The translations under genes were made by a program, and so were the position numbers. This document shows, one piece after another, positions 19,269 to 28,418 of a stretch of 64,000 bases of DNA. Below the pieces are notes generated by a model. The model was not told the DNA's origin. It ran no database searches and saw only the letters and a list, made by a program, of their open reading frames with translations. Location of the stretch: contig NZ_FNBD01000001.1 in the NCBI RefSeq assembly GCF_900102165.1, forward strand, positions 334,421 through 398,420, in the 5' to 3' direction. Source of the DNA: Cellulophaga baltica. Lineage in GTDB: Bacteria; Bacteroidota; Bacteroidia; Flavobacteriales; Flavobacteriaceae. Positions within the stretch are counted from its first letter, which is position 1. Each line of letters begins with the position of its first letter.

Positions 19269-20453
19269 ATGTGTTTCCGAAAATATAGTTTCATAATTTT
19301 AATCTTTATGTTTAATAGCTGCAACAAAGAAACGGAAGAAATCATAGCACAAGCTACAGTCCCTACTATTGTTTTAGTTCCGACAGAAGCTACTCCTGAA
19401 TCTACCAATGATGCAGCAACACATCAAGCTATTCTTTGGGTGAGTACCATGCAAGAAGACAATGGTCTTTTTGAAAGTAGTGAATATTCAAATTCCGTAT
19501 CGCTTTATGACAATGCTTTAGCCATTTTATTATTTACCGCACAGAACGATTTTGAAAAGGCAGAAAGAACACTCGATTATTTTGATGCCAGAGTAACTAC
19601 AGAATTAGAACATGAAAAAGGGGGCTTTTATCAATTTAGAAATAAGCAAGGTGAAAATGCCCGTAGAACTTGGTTGGGTGATAATGCTTGGCTCTTAATT
19701 GCCATCAATAACTACCACCATTATGCCAACAATCAGAAATACAAGGTAATGGCAGCGGCGCTTACCAAATGGATTATTTCTTTACAAGACAGTGATGGAG
19801 GCCTTTGGGGCGGATATGATACCGATGGCTCCAGAATTCATAAAATCACCGAAGGAGTCATCACAGCTTTCAATGCGGTTAAAGGGTATGATACATTTCA
19901 CAAGAACATTTTAGAATACCTGAATACCAACCGTTGGGATACTACTGATAATGTGCTTGTCGCTTGGCCGGAAAATCCAACCTATAATTATGCCTTAGAT
20001 TTACACACCTTGGGTTATGGTATTTTGGAAGATTATAATACTAATGTCTTGGAAAATGCAGCGCGATACAGGACAACACAAACGGCAACTATTTCTTTAA
20101 ACACTATTACGGGATATTGTTTTGATGAAGATAAAGATGTCATCTGGTTAGAAGGTACTGCTCAAATGGCGGTAGCTTTTTCTACAGCGAAAAAAACTAC
20201 TGAATCACAAATGCTGCTTGCCGAGATTGAAAAATCATTTATCAGTAGTAATTTAAACGGCAATGCAAAAGGCATCCCGTACACTACCAATCACGGAACG
20301 AGTTATGGCGCTGGAGTTTTATGGGACAATGCCGATTTAACCCCTGCACTATCGGCTACTATTTGGTACGTATTTGCTAAACTAGACTTTAGTCCGTTCA
20401 CCATCCAGAAAAGTAAAAACGTCCCTCAGGAGGAACGTTTTTGGCTAAAATAA
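19269..20453 (+). CDS. Lipoprotein with alpha/alpha-barrel, glycoside-hydrolase-like fold
   Basis: 394 residues from the ATG at 19269; the frame is open from a TTG at 19245, but that codon overlaps a TACTTTTG -7-like element. The signal peptide ends in lipobox MFNSC. Repeated helical segments with aromatic Gly-rich turns (GGFYQFRNKQGE, SDGGLWGGYDTDGS, WLGDNAWLLIAINNYH) suggest a six- or seven-hairpin toroid as in several glycan-active or terpenoid-like families. The substrate is unknown. The C-terminal residues NVPQEERFWLK are encoded across a terminator-like hairpin at 20415-20442. Confidence 0.6.
   Translation: MCFRKYSFIILIFMFNSCNKETEEIIAQATVPTIVLVPTEATPESTNDAATHQAILWVSTMQEDNGLFESSEYSNSVSLYDNALAILLFTAQNDFEKAERTLDYFDARVTTELEHEKGGFYQFRNKQGENARRTWLGDNAWLLIAINNYHHYANNQKYKVMAAALTKWIISLQDSDGGLWGGYDTDGSRIHKITEGVITAFNAVKGYDTFHKNILEYLNTNRWDTTDNVLVAWPENPTYNYALDLHTLGYGILEDYNTNVLENAARYRTTQTATISLNTITGYCFDEDKDVIWLEGTAQMAVAFSTAKKTTESQMLLAEIEKSFISSNLNGNAKGIPYTTNHGTSYGAGVLWDNADLTPALSATIWYVFAKLDFSPFTIQKSKNVPQEERFWLK
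20415..20442 (+). terminator. Terminator-like hairpin overlapping a gene end
   Basis: AAAAACGT and ACGTTTTT pair perfectly over 8 bp with an additional CCTC-GAGG stem inside. The hairpin ends in a five-T run only eleven bases before the stop codon of the upstream lipoprotein gene, so it lies within the coding sequence. Confidence 0.55.
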
Positions 20454-20466
20454 TTTAAGTATTATT

Positions 20467-21369
20467 TTAAGTCAATGAAAGATTTTTTTTAGCGTGTTCT
20501 TGTTTATGCTTAGACGGATTATTCATCCCCAATTCTGGAATTACTAAAAGCGGAATTTGAGAATGAAAAGCTAATTGCTTCACGACAGATTCTCTTGTAA
20601 GTTTTTCCATGTAACTATGTTGGTAATTTAACATTGCTAAAAGGTGAATATCTAATTCATCAGAAAATACTTCTAAAGTTTTAGATACAGAATTAACTTC
20701 TGATACGGTATGTACAAAGTGCTCTACTTCTTTGAAGTATTTACGAAGCATGTTTAAATTAAACTGTTGTAGTTCTGTGAGTGCCTTTATCTCATGTTGC
20801 ACATGTACAATTCGGATAACAGAATTAAATGTCTTGGCTAAACTTACAATTGGCTCCAATTCTGATTGTGAATAGAACCTATTAAAATCCGTGGCAAAAG
20901 CAATCTCTGTAGGCGTTTCAAATTCGAAATATTCTGGTATCGCTAAGACAGGACAATTTTTTACGGCTTTGATTACCTTCACCGCATTACTCCCCATAAA
21001 TACTTCTGATACACCAGAAGCACCTTTGGTTCCTAATATAACCACATCAATATCAAACTCATCTACCATTTCTTTTACTTGGTCTGTCAACAAACTAAAA
21101 GAAGAGACCATTTTATAGGTATGCAATGGGTTTGAATACTTATTCAGAATTTTAGATAAAACCACTTTTAATCCCTCTTTAGAATAATCTTCGACTACTA
21201 AAGCTTCATCTAATAGTGTACTCGCCATAAACCTACTATTTGAAATCGCAGGAGTATAGGTATTCAACAAATAAAAAGTACAGGGCTCATCTTTATACAA
21301 TTCAATAGCATACGTAATTGCATTCCACGCGTTGCTGGAAAAATCTGTAGGGAGAAGAATATTTTTCAT
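20467..21369 (-). CDS. Universal stress protein, tandem UspA domains
   Basis: 300 residues consisting of two Usp folds. The first opens MKNILLPTDFS and carries the ATP-type loop VILGTKGASGVSEVFMGSNA near 130-150. The second is more diverged and lacks a clear G-2x-G-9x-G loop, ending LLVIPELG. Tandem Usp proteins are cytoplasmic stress and energy-limitation factors. A perfect Fnr-like palindrome lies upstream at 21422-21433 with a -7 element TAGTTTTA (plus 21391-21398), so expression should rise under low oxygen. A second tandem Usp is encoded at 31676-32500. Confidence 0.88.
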   Translation of the reverse strand: MKNILLPTDFSSNAWNAITYAIELYKDEPCTFYLLNTYTPAISNSRFMASTLLDEALVVEDYSKEGLKVVLSKILNKYSNPLHTYKMVSSFSLLTDQVKEMVDEFDIDVVILGTKGASGVSEVFMGSNAVKVIKAVKNCPVLAIPEYFEFETPTEIAFATDFNRFYSQSELEPIVSLAKTFNSVIRIVHVQHEIKALTELQQFNLNMLRKYFKEVEHFVHTVSEVNSVSKTLEVFSDELDIHLLAMLNYQHSYMEKLTRESVVKQLAFHSQIPLLVIPELGMNNPSKHKQEHAKKNLSLT

Positions 21370-21390
21370 TTGGTTGTTTTTATCTTGATG

Positions 21391-21434
21391 TAAAACTAAA
21401 ATAAGGAGAGCGTTTAAAATATGATAATTATCAG
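21391..21434 (-). promoter_or_regulatory. Fnr-like activated promoter of the universal stress protein gene
   Basis: The perfect dyad TGATAATTATCA (21422-21433) has its centre 29.5 bp upstream of a minus-strand -7 element TAGTTTTA (plus 21391-21398). This is the same spacing as at ccoI, ccoS and hemN. It fits class II activation by the adjacent Crp/Fnr-family protein. Confidence 0.75.
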
Positions 21435-21478
21435 CTTAGGATTAAAACACTTCCAAAAGAAAATAATGGCATCGCGCA

Positions 21479-22177
21479 CTATTTTTCCATTAAAGCTCTC
21501 AGAGCTGCCTCATTGATAATGGCTATTTTTTTGCCTGATGTTTTAATCAATTTATCTTTTTTAAATTCTGATATGACCCGAATACAAGACTCCGTAGCCG
21601 TCCCCACAATATTGGCAATTTCTTCTCTAGAAAGGGCAATACTCATAAAGCCTTCATGATCTACTCCGAAACTATTTTGCATGTATAAGAAAGCCTCCGC
21701 TATACGTTGTTTTACAGATTTCTGAGACATATTAATAATCACATCATCTGCCTCTTTTAAATCATGAGCCATATGACGTAAGACCTCAACGGCAAAATTA
21801 GGATTTGTGTTTAAGGTATTCATGATCCCTTCTTTTGGTATAAAACATACCTGAGTATCATTCACGGCTATAGCACTTAAATTTGCTGATTCTTCTGAGA
21901 TTACAGAACGCTGACCTAGAAGGTTTCCCTTGGTGGCCAATTTTACAATTTGGTCTTTTCCATTAGAACTAAGCTTAGATAATTTTGCCACACCATTACG
22001 GATACAAAAGACACCATTGAGTTTTTCGCCCTCTTTAAAAATAGTTTCTCCTTTTTTTACCCTCTTAATGCTTTTAGAATCAGAAACCTTTTTTAATTCT
22101 TCTTTACTCATAGCCCTTAGCGCATTAAATTGTCTAATTGCACATTGCTCACACCTTACTTCTGCTTCGTCTACCAT
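21479..22177 (-). CDS. Crp/Fnr-family transcription regulator of the cbb3 regulon
   Basis: 232 residues from the ATG at 22175-22177; the frame extends to a GTG at 22201, but that overlaps its own -7 element TAATTTTG. The N-terminus has CEQCAIRQFN, the flavobacterial Fnr-like pattern in which C-x2-C may hold an iron-sulfur centre, though the full set of four Fnr cysteines is not seen. A cyclic-nucleotide-type barrel spans about 35-145 and the C-terminal winged HTH contains LSREEIANIVGTATESCIRVI. Divergent from ccoI, sharing one dyad between them. It is most likely the oxygen-responsive activator of the nearby respiration genes. Confidence 0.87.
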   Translation of the reverse strand: MVDEAEVRCEQCAIRQFNALRAMSKEELKKVSDSKSIKRVKKGETIFKEGEKLNGVFCIRNGVAKLSKLSSNGKDQIVKLATKGNLLGQRSVISEESANLSAIAVNDTQVCFIPKEGIMNTLNTNPNFAVEVLRHMAHDLKEADDVIINMSQKSVKQRIAEAFLYMQNSFGVDHEGFMSIALSREEIANIVGTATESCIRVISEFKKDKLIKTSGKKIAIINEAALRALMEK

Positions 22178-22200
22178 AGTACCGTAATTACCTAACGCCA

Positions 22201-22274
22201 CAAAATTAATACTTCGTTAGATCTATAAACATGATAAAAGTCATATTTTAAGTAGTCGTCACTTTCCATCTTTG
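22201..22274. promoter_or_regulatory. Symmetric divergent Fnr-like promoter pair (regulator and ccoI)
   Basis: The dyad ATGATAAAAGTCAT (22231-22244) lies exactly midway between two -7 elements: TAATTTTG on the minus strand (plus 22201-22208) and CATCTTTG on the plus strand (22267-22274). Centre-to-element distance is 29.5 bp each way. One site could therefore serve the regulator gene and ccoI at once, giving autoregulation. Confidence 0.75.
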
Positions 22275-22291
22275 CACTAGGTATAAAGCAA

Positions 22292-24694
22292 ATGACTATG
22301 AGTACAAATGATTGTTATCACTGTGGTGATGATTGCACTGCAACGCCACTGTTTTTCGATGAAAAAACATTTTGCTGTAATGGTTGTAAAACCGTTTATG
22401 AAATATTTTCTAGTAATGATCTGTCCTATTATTATGATCTACAGTCTGCTGCTGGCAGCACTCCAAAAGCAATTGAAGGAAAATATGATTTTCTCGATAC
22501 GGAGACTATTGTTGAAAGACTAACGGAATTTACAGACAATCAACTTCAAATAGTAAACCTATACATCCCTAATATTCATTGTAGCTCTTGTATTTGGGTA
22601 CTTGAAAATTTAAATAAGCTCAATCCTGGCGTTAGCAATTCTCAAGTAGATTTCCCCAAAAAAATGCTTCGGATTACTTATTCCACGGAAAAATCATCCT
22701 TAAAAGCTGTTGTTCTACTCTTAGCACATATTGGATATGAACCGTATATCTCTTTAGATGATTATGATAATAAAAAGAAAACCATAGATCGGAGTTTACT
22801 TTACAAGCTAGGCATCGCAGGTTTCGCCTTTGGAAACGTTATGTTTCTATCCTTTCCAGAATATTTTGATTTATCGAGTAATAAAACCAACGGTGGCGAT
22901 TTTTGGCTGAACCAATATGAAGGCCTTTTTAGATGGCTTATGTTTAGTTTTTCTTTACCGGTCGTATTTTATGCTGGAAAAGATTATTTCATATCTGCTT
23001 ATAAAGGCTTACGGTCTAAATTATTAAATATAGATGTCCCTATTGCTTTGGGTATTTTGGTGCTGTTTGTACGTAGCACCCTTGAAATAATTTTTGATTG
23101 GGGACCAGGCTTTTTTGATAGCTTAACCGGACTCGTTTTCTTCTTACTTCTTGGGAAATTTTTTCAACAAAAAACCTATTCCTTTCTTTCTTTTGAACGC
23201 GACTATAAATCTTATTTCCCCATTGCGGTCACTAAAATTTTACCCAATGGTAAAGAAGAAACAACGCAGATCCATACGATTAAAAAAGGGGATCGTTTAC
23301 TGCTCAGAAATGAAGAACTAATTCCTGTAGATGGCATTTTAATAACCGGAAATGGCAAAATTGACTATAGTTTTGTAACTGGAGAATCTGAACCGGTATA
23401 CAAGAATTCAGGAGATAAGATTTTTGCAGGTGGAAAACAATTACACGGTGCGATTGAAATGGAAGCCTTAAAAACTGTTTCCCAAAGTTATCTCACACAA
23501 TTATGGAGTAATGCCGTCTTCCAAGAAGACAAAACCAGTAAATTTCAAACCATTACCGATAGCATTGGAAAACGGTTTACCATTTTTGTTTTAAGTATTG
23601 CCTTTACCGCTACTGCCTTTTGGTTATTTCATGATAGCAGTAAAGCGCTGAATGTGTTTACGGCAGTGCTTATTATTGCTTGCCCTTGTGCTATAGCACT
23701 AGCATCGCCTTTTACCCTAGGAAACATATTACGTATTTTTGGTCGGAACAAGTTTTACTTGAAGGATACACAAACTATTGAGCAGTTGGCGCAAATAGAT
23801 ACCGCTATTTTTGACAAAACAGGAACCATTACAACCGCTAAAAAAAGTACGGCAACCTACGAAGGCTTAGAACTCACAGAAGAAGAGGAATCGTTATTAA
23901 AAAATACCTTAAGAGCATCTAATCATCCTTTGAGTCGTAGTTTATACGACCTGCTTTCTGCTCAAAATATTATTACCCTTGACGAATTTGAAGAACATGT
24001 AGGCAAAGGCATTATCGGCGCAAGCAATAATAGTAAGATAAAGGTAGGTTCCGCCAGTTTTGTAGGTAGAGAAAACCAAAATGAAATAGAAAATACGGCA
24101 GTACATATCAGCAGTAATGCTGCTTACAAAGGCTGCTTTATTTTTAAAAATCAATATAGAGAAGGGGTTTCAAAATTATTTGAAGCAATGAGTCAATCGA
24201 TACAATTGGCCATACTTTCGGGTGATAATGAAGGAGAGAAAAAGCGCCTAGAGGCATTACTTCCTAAATTAACGCCATTGTATTTTAATCAAAAACCTGA
24301 AAATAAATTACAATTTATAAAATCACTGCAAGAGCAAGGTAAAAAAGTAATGATGGTAGGTGATGGCCTTAATGATGCCGGCGCCTTAGCACAAAGCAAT
24401 GTGGGTATTGCTATCTCTGAAAATGTGACAATATTTTCTCCTGCTTGCGATGGTATTTTAGATGCTACCAAATTTGAAGAGCTATACAGCTACATACTAG
24501 CTTCTAAGAAGGCTATGAAAATTATAAAATGGAGTTTCGTATTATCATTGGCGTACAATGCCGTAGGACTTTATTTTGCGATTACAGGACAATTAGAACC
24601 CGTTATTGCCGCCATCTTAATGCCCTTAAGTTCTATTAGTATTGTAGCCTTTACAACTATTGCCACCAATATATTAGGCAAAAAATTAAAATAA
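22292..24694 (+). CDS. ccoI: CcoI-like copper-transporting P-type ATPase
   Basis: 800 residues, a P1B ATPase. The N-terminus has a cysteine-rich zinc-ribbon-like part (CYHCGDDC, FCCNGCKTV), then a heavy-metal-binding domain with CSSC near 96. The membrane CPC motif (IACPCAIALASPF) is near 464 and the phosphorylation site DKTGT near 508. CcoI/FixI exports or delivers copper for assembly of the binuclear centre of cbb3 oxidase. It is followed by ccoS and the oxidase genes and has its own Fnr-like promoter. A second ATG (22298) is an equally possible start. Confidence 0.92.
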   Translation: MTMSTNDCYHCGDDCTATPLFFDEKTFCCNGCKTVYEIFSSNDLSYYYDLQSAAGSTPKAIEGKYDFLDTETIVERLTEFTDNQLQIVNLYIPNIHCSSCIWVLENLNKLNPGVSNSQVDFPKKMLRITYSTEKSSLKAVVLLLAHIGYEPYISLDDYDNKKKTIDRSLLYKLGIAGFAFGNVMFLSFPEYFDLSSNKTNGGDFWLNQYEGLFRWLMFSFSLPVVFYAGKDYFISAYKGLRSKLLNIDVPIALGILVLFVRSTLEIIFDWGPGFFDSLTGLVFFLLLGKFFQQKTYSFLSFERDYKSYFPIAVTKILPNGKEETTQIHTIKKGDRLLLRNEELIPVDGILITGNGKIDYSFVTGESEPVYKNSGDKIFAGGKQLHGAIEMEALKTVSQSYLTQLWSNAVFQEDKTSKFQTITDSIGKRFTIFVLSIAFTATAFWLFHDSSKALNVFTAVLIIACPCAIALASPFTLGNILRIFGRNKFYLKDTQTIEQLAQIDTAIFDKTGTITTAKKSTATYEGLELTEEEESLLKNTLRASNHPLSRSLYDLLSAQNIITLDEFEEHVGKGIIGASNNSKIKVGSASFVGRENQNEIENTAVHISSNAAYKGCFIFKNQYREGVSKLFEAMSQSIQLAILSGDNEGEKKRLEALLPKLTPLYFNQKPENKLQFIKSLQEQGKKVMMVGDGLNDAGALAQSNVGIAISENVTIFSPACDGILDATKFEELYSYILASKKAMKIIKWSFVLSLAYNAVGLYFAITGQLEPVIAAILMPLSSISIVAFTTIATNILGKKLK

Positions 24695-24704
24695 ATAGTA
24701 AAAC

Positions 24705-24748
24705 CTGATAAATGTCATTTTATAGGCATTATCAACCCCGTAGTTTTA
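24705..24748 (+). promoter_or_regulatory. Fnr-like activated promoter of ccoS-ccoNO-ccoQP operon
   Basis: TGATAAATGTCA (24706-24717) is a TGA-N6-TCA dyad whose centre is 29.5 bp before a plus-strand -7 element TAGTTTTA (24741-24748). The same octamer and spacing occur at the universal stress protein gene. The ccoS ATG follows at 24768. Confidence 0.75.
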
Positions 24749-24767
24749 CACCCGAATTCAGGTAGGT

Positions 24768-24971
24768 ATGAGTGTCATTTACATTTTATTAGCAATTAGC
24801 ATCTTAGTAGCTATTGTCTTTTTTATCGCGTTTATCGTCTCGGTAAAGAGTGGTCAATATGACGATTCCTATACCCCATCGGTACGTATGCTTTTTGAAG
24901 ACGAACTAGTAAAAAAAGCACCCAAAGAAACTAAAGAATCGATCCAACTAAATAAAAGTTTAAACAATTAA
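24768..24971 (+). CDS. ccoS: CcoS, cbb3 oxidase assembly protein
   Basis: 67 residues: a single membrane helix (about 4-26) followed by a short tail with SGQYDDSYTPSVRMLFED, the conserved CcoS segment that contains GQFDD in other species. CcoS is required for insertion of heme b and copper into CcoN. It begins 73 bp after ccoI with its own Fnr-like promoter and ends 2 bp before ccoNO, so it leads the oxidase operon. The length is normal for the family. Confidence 0.93.
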   Translation: MSVIYILLAISILVAIVFFIAFIVSVKSGQYDDSYTPSVRMLFEDELVKKAPKETKESIQLNKSLNN

Positions 24972-24973
24972 TT

Positions 24974-27175
24974 ATGGAATTACAGCAGTTTTATTACGAC
25001 AACAAAGTCGTTAAAAAATTCCTCTACGCAACCATGTTCTGGGGAATTGTAGGTATGTCAGTAGGGCTACTTTTGGCCTTTATGTTTATTTTTCCCAATG
25101 TAACTGATGGTATTTCATGGTTGAGTTTTGGTCGTTTAAGACCACTACATACCAATGCTGTTATTTTCGCATTCGTTGGAAACGCCATTTTTGCTGGGGT
25201 CTACTACTCTACCCAACGCTTGCTAAAAGCACGTATGTACAGTGACTTTTTGAGTAATTTTAATTTCTGGGGATGGCAATTAATTATTGTAGCTGCCGCC
25301 ATAACATTACCATTAGGTTATAGTTCTTCAAAAGAATATGCGGAATTAGAATGGCCAATAGATATTGCCATTGCGGTAGTTTGGGTTGCTTTTGGAGCTA
25401 ACCTTATTGGAACCATGATCAAAAGAAGACAACGCCACTTATATGTTGCTATCTGGTTTTATTTAGCCACTTTCGTAACTGTAGCGGTACTTCATATTTT
25501 TAATAGTTTGGCCTTACCTGTAAGTGCTTTTAAAAGTTATTCTGCTTATGCAGGGGTACAAGATGCATTAGTACAGTGGTGGTACGGTCATAACGCGGTA
25601 GCATTTTTCTTAACAACGCCGTTTTTAGGATTAATGTATTACTTTGTTCCTAAAGCTGCCAACAGACCCGTCTATTCTTACAAACTATCTATAGTTCACT
25701 TCTGGTCTTTGATCTTTATTTATATCTGGGCAGGACCACACCATTTATTATATACAGCACTACCAGAATGGGCACAAAATTTAGGCGTAGCATTCTCTAT
25801 AATGCTTCTGGCACCATCTTGGGGTGGTATGATCAACGGTCTATTAACGCTAAGAGGAGCTTGGGATAAAGTTAGAACAGATCCTACCCTTAAATTCATG
25901 GTCGTTGCAATTACCGGGTACGGTATGGCAACCTTTGAAGGCCCAATGCTTTCTCTTAAGAATGTGAATGCCATTGCCCACTTTAGTGATTGGATTATTG
26001 CGCACGTACACGTTGGTGCATTAGCATGGAACGGATTCTTAACTTTCGGAATGATCTATTGGTTAGTTCCAAAAATGTTCAAAACTAGATTAGCGTCTAT
26101 TGGCCTAGCTAATTTTCACTTTTGGATTGGTACTTTAGGGATTATCCTTTACACCTTACCAATGTACGTAGCTGGGTTTACACAAGCCTTGATGTGGAAA
26201 GAGTTTAACCCGAACGGAACGCTAGTGTACGGTAACTTCTTAGAAACAGTAACAGAGATTATGCCTATGTATTGGATGCGTGCCATTGGTGGTACCATGT
26301 ATATTATTGGTGCATGTGTTATGATATATAATGTGGTACTGACCATTAAAGCAGGTACAGATGTTGAAGATGAATTAGCTGAAGCTGCTGCATTAACCAA
26401 AGTATCTAAAAGAAGAACAGCTGGAGAAGGTTTCCATACCTGGTTAGAACGTAAGCCTGTACAATTAACCATCTTAGCAACTGTAGCTATCTTAATAGGA
26501 GGTGTCGTACAAATTGTACCTACCATTTTAGTAAAATCTAATATCCCAACAATAACGAGTGTAAAACCATATACCCCGTTAGAATTAGAAGGTCGTGATT
26601 TATACATCAGAGAAGGCTGCGTTGGTTGTCACTCACAAATGGTAAGACCTTTTAGAAGTGAGGTAGAACGTTATGGAGAATATGCCAAAGCGGGAGAGTT
26701 TGTATATGATCACCCATTCTTATGGGGAAGTAAACGTACGGGTCCAGATTTATTACGTGTAGGAGGCAAGTATTCAGACAACTGGCACTTAAACCATATG
26801 TATGATCCACAAAGTACCTCTTCAGGATCCATTATGCCATCTTATTCATGGTTAATTAGAGACAAGCACGACCGTAGCGATATTAAAGATAAGATGGAAG
26901 TCATGGTCACCCTAGGGGTTCCTTATACTGAAGATGAAATCGCGAATGCCAATAAGAATATGGACGAGCAAGCAAGTAAAATAGAGAAGAATTTATATGC
27001 TGATCCCGACTTTGCAAAAACATATGAAGCAGATAAGAAATATGCTCAAGAAAATGGTCAAGAATTCATTGAAATGAAAGACCGTGAGATTGTTTCCCTT
27101 ATTGCTTATTTACAGCGCTTAGGTACCGATATAAAAATAAAAGAAACAGGTGAGTTAATCCCTGACTCAGAATAA
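24974..27175 (+). CDS. ccoNO: CcoNO, fused cbb3 oxidase subunits I and II
   Basis: 733 residues. The first about 490 form the twelve-helix CcoN catalytic subunit, with histidine ligands in RPLHTNAV (low-spin heme) and WWYGHNAVAF and HHLL (binuclear centre). The last part is CcoO, with one membrane helix (about 500-520) and a heme c motif CVGCH near 548, followed by MVRPFRSEVERYGEY. Fusion of the two subunits is usual in Bacteroidetes. The complex reduces oxygen to water at high affinity and pumps protons. It is the core of the operon running ccoS-ccoNO-ccoQ-ccoP. Confidence 0.95.
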   Translation: MELQQFYYDNKVVKKFLYATMFWGIVGMSVGLLLAFMFIFPNVTDGISWLSFGRLRPLHTNAVIFAFVGNAIFAGVYYSTQRLLKARMYSDFLSNFNFWGWQLIIVAAAITLPLGYSSSKEYAELEWPIDIAIAVVWVAFGANLIGTMIKRRQRHLYVAIWFYLATFVTVAVLHIFNSLALPVSAFKSYSAYAGVQDALVQWWYGHNAVAFFLTTPFLGLMYYFVPKAANRPVYSYKLSIVHFWSLIFIYIWAGPHHLLYTALPEWAQNLGVAFSIMLLAPSWGGMINGLLTLRGAWDKVRTDPTLKFMVVAITGYGMATFEGPMLSLKNVNAIAHFSDWIIAHVHVGALAWNGFLTFGMIYWLVPKMFKTRLASIGLANFHFWIGTLGIILYTLPMYVAGFTQALMWKEFNPNGTLVYGNFLETVTEIMPMYWMRAIGGTMYIIGACVMIYNVVLTIKAGTDVEDELAEAAALTKVSKRRTAGEGFHTWLERKPVQLTILATVAILIGGVVQIVPTILVKSNIPTITSVKPYTPLELEGRDLYIREGCVGCHSQMVRPFRSEVERYGEYAKAGEFVYDHPFLWGSKRTGPDLLRVGGKYSDNWHLNHMYDPQSTSSGSIMPSYSWLIRDKHDRSDIKDKMEVMVTLGVPYTEDEIANANKNMDEQASKIEKNLYADPDFAKTYEADKKYAQENGQEFIEMKDREIVSLIAYLQRLGTDIKIKETGELIPDSE

Positions 27176-27186
27176 TAAAATTGACG

Positions 27187-27224
27187 ATTAAGAGGTAATT
27201 AATATGAATTACTTATCTCTTAAT
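27187..27224 (+). repeat. Intercistronic hairpin between ccoNO and ccoQ
   Basis: ATTAAGAG and CTCTTAAT, with an inner GTAATT-AATTAC pairing, make a stable stem in the 72-bp gap. There is only a short T-rich tail, so it may protect or modulate mRNA rather than terminate it; it could set different levels for the catalytic and cytochrome c subunits. Confidence 0.5.
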
Positions 27225-27247
27225 TTTCTCCTAAACTAAAAGAAATC

Positions 27248-27424
27248 ATGTTCAAATTCGTAAAAGGCTACATGGAAACTATTGATGGTGTAGCTATCTA
27301 CCCTATCATCTCATTATTAATCTTCTTCATCTTTTTTGTCGTGCTTTTTGCGTGGGTTTTTACCGCCTCAAAAGAATACATACGTGAAGTGAGTGAATTA
27401 CCATTAGAAAAAGACAACCAATAA
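27248..27424 (+). CDS. ccoQ: CcoQ-like small cbb3 oxidase subunit
   Basis: 58 residues (MFKFVKGYMETIDGVAIYP at the N-terminus), one membrane helix at about 18-38 and a charged tail ending KDNQ. Size, position between ccoNO and ccoP, and the hydrophobic core FFIFFVVLFAWVF fit CcoQ/FixQ, a small subunit that stabilises the complex under oxygen. It is too short for many gene callers. It ends 11 bp before ccoP, consistent with one transcript. Confidence 0.85.
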   Translation: MFKFVKGYMETIDGVAIYPIISLLIFFIFFVVLFAWVFTASKEYIREVSELPLEKDNQ

Positions 27425-27435
27425 AACTAAGTATT

Positions 27436-28386
27436 ATGAAAAATAAATTACTTTGGTGGATAAGAGTCCCGGCACTATTCTTCCTCATCTTCGGATTGAT
27501 GGAATATTTTATAGACTCTGGAAAACAACCCGCAATAATAGCGTACCCAATTACCCAATTCTTTATGGTATTGGTGCTTATTATCCTTATTGCCATAGAG
27601 CTTATCTTAAGCTCTATTGAAAATGTGATGTTTCAAACGCTTTCAGAAGAAGCAAAAGAACGTTACTTGGTCTCTAAAGCAGAGAAGTGGGAATGGAAAT
27701 GGGGTAAAGAAACGTACAAAAAAATGTTAGGCTCCAAACCAATGGAGGCCGAAACTGAAATTATATTAGATCATAATTATGATGGCATTAGAGAACTAGA
27801 CAACAAGTTACCGCCATGGTGGGTGTATCTTTTTTATGCAAGTATTGTCTTCGCAATTGTGTATCTGTTACGCTTTCATGTCTTTAATGATTACACACAG
27901 ATTACAGAATATGAGCAAGAAGTTGCTACTGCTAAATTAGAAATAGAGGAATATAAAAAAACAGCTAAGGATTTAGTTGATGAAGATTCTGTAGAGTTAT
28001 TAGCGGAATCTTCTGATCTTTCTGCTGGTAAAAAAATATTTGAATCAAACTGTGTCGCCTGTCATATGGTAGATGGTGGCGGTGGTATTGGTCCTAACCT
28101 AACCGATCAAAATTGGATTTTAGGTGGCGGTATTAAAAATGTTTTCCATACCATATCTGAAGGCGGTAGAGACGGTAAAGGTATGATTGCATGGAAACAA
28201 ACACTGAAACCATTAGAAATAGCACAGGTAGCTAGTTATGTTTTAACCGAAATAAATGGGAAAACACCCGCTAATCCAAAAGCCGCAGAAGGTGATATTT
28301 GGGTTGATCCTAATGCTTCTGCGCCTGCTCCAGCCACTGAAATACAAGAGCAAGTTACAGACTCAACCAGCGTAGTAATGAATTAA
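27436..28386 (+). CDS. ccoP: CcoP, cytochrome c subunit of cbb3 oxidase (monoheme)
   Basis: 316 residues. Two N-terminal hydrophobic segments (about 7-24 and 34-52) precede a cytoplasmic stretch, a third helix (about 130-150) and one cytochrome c domain with CVACH near 205 and the methionine ligand in GKGMIAWK. Proteobacterial CcoP carries two heme c motifs; here only one is present. It receives electrons and passes them to CcoO. The tail is rich in alanine and proline. The gene lies between ccoQ and ccoG. Confidence 0.92.
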   Translation: MKNKLLWWIRVPALFFLIFGLMEYFIDSGKQPAIIAYPITQFFMVLVLIILIAIELILSSIENVMFQTLSEEAKERYLVSKAEKWEWKWGKETYKKMLGSKPMEAETEIILDHNYDGIRELDNKLPPWWVYLFYASIVFAIVYLLRFHVFNDYTQITEYEQEVATAKLEIEEYKKTAKDLVDEDSVELLAESSDLSAGKKIFESNCVACHMVDGGGGIGPNLTDQNWILGGGIKNVFHTISEGGRDGKGMIAWKQTLKPLEIAQVASYVLTEINGKTPANPKAAEGDIWVDPNASAPAPATEIQEQVTDSTSVVMN

Positions 28387-28418
28387 ACAATTGATTAAAC
28401 GCTTTAAATAAAATAAAG

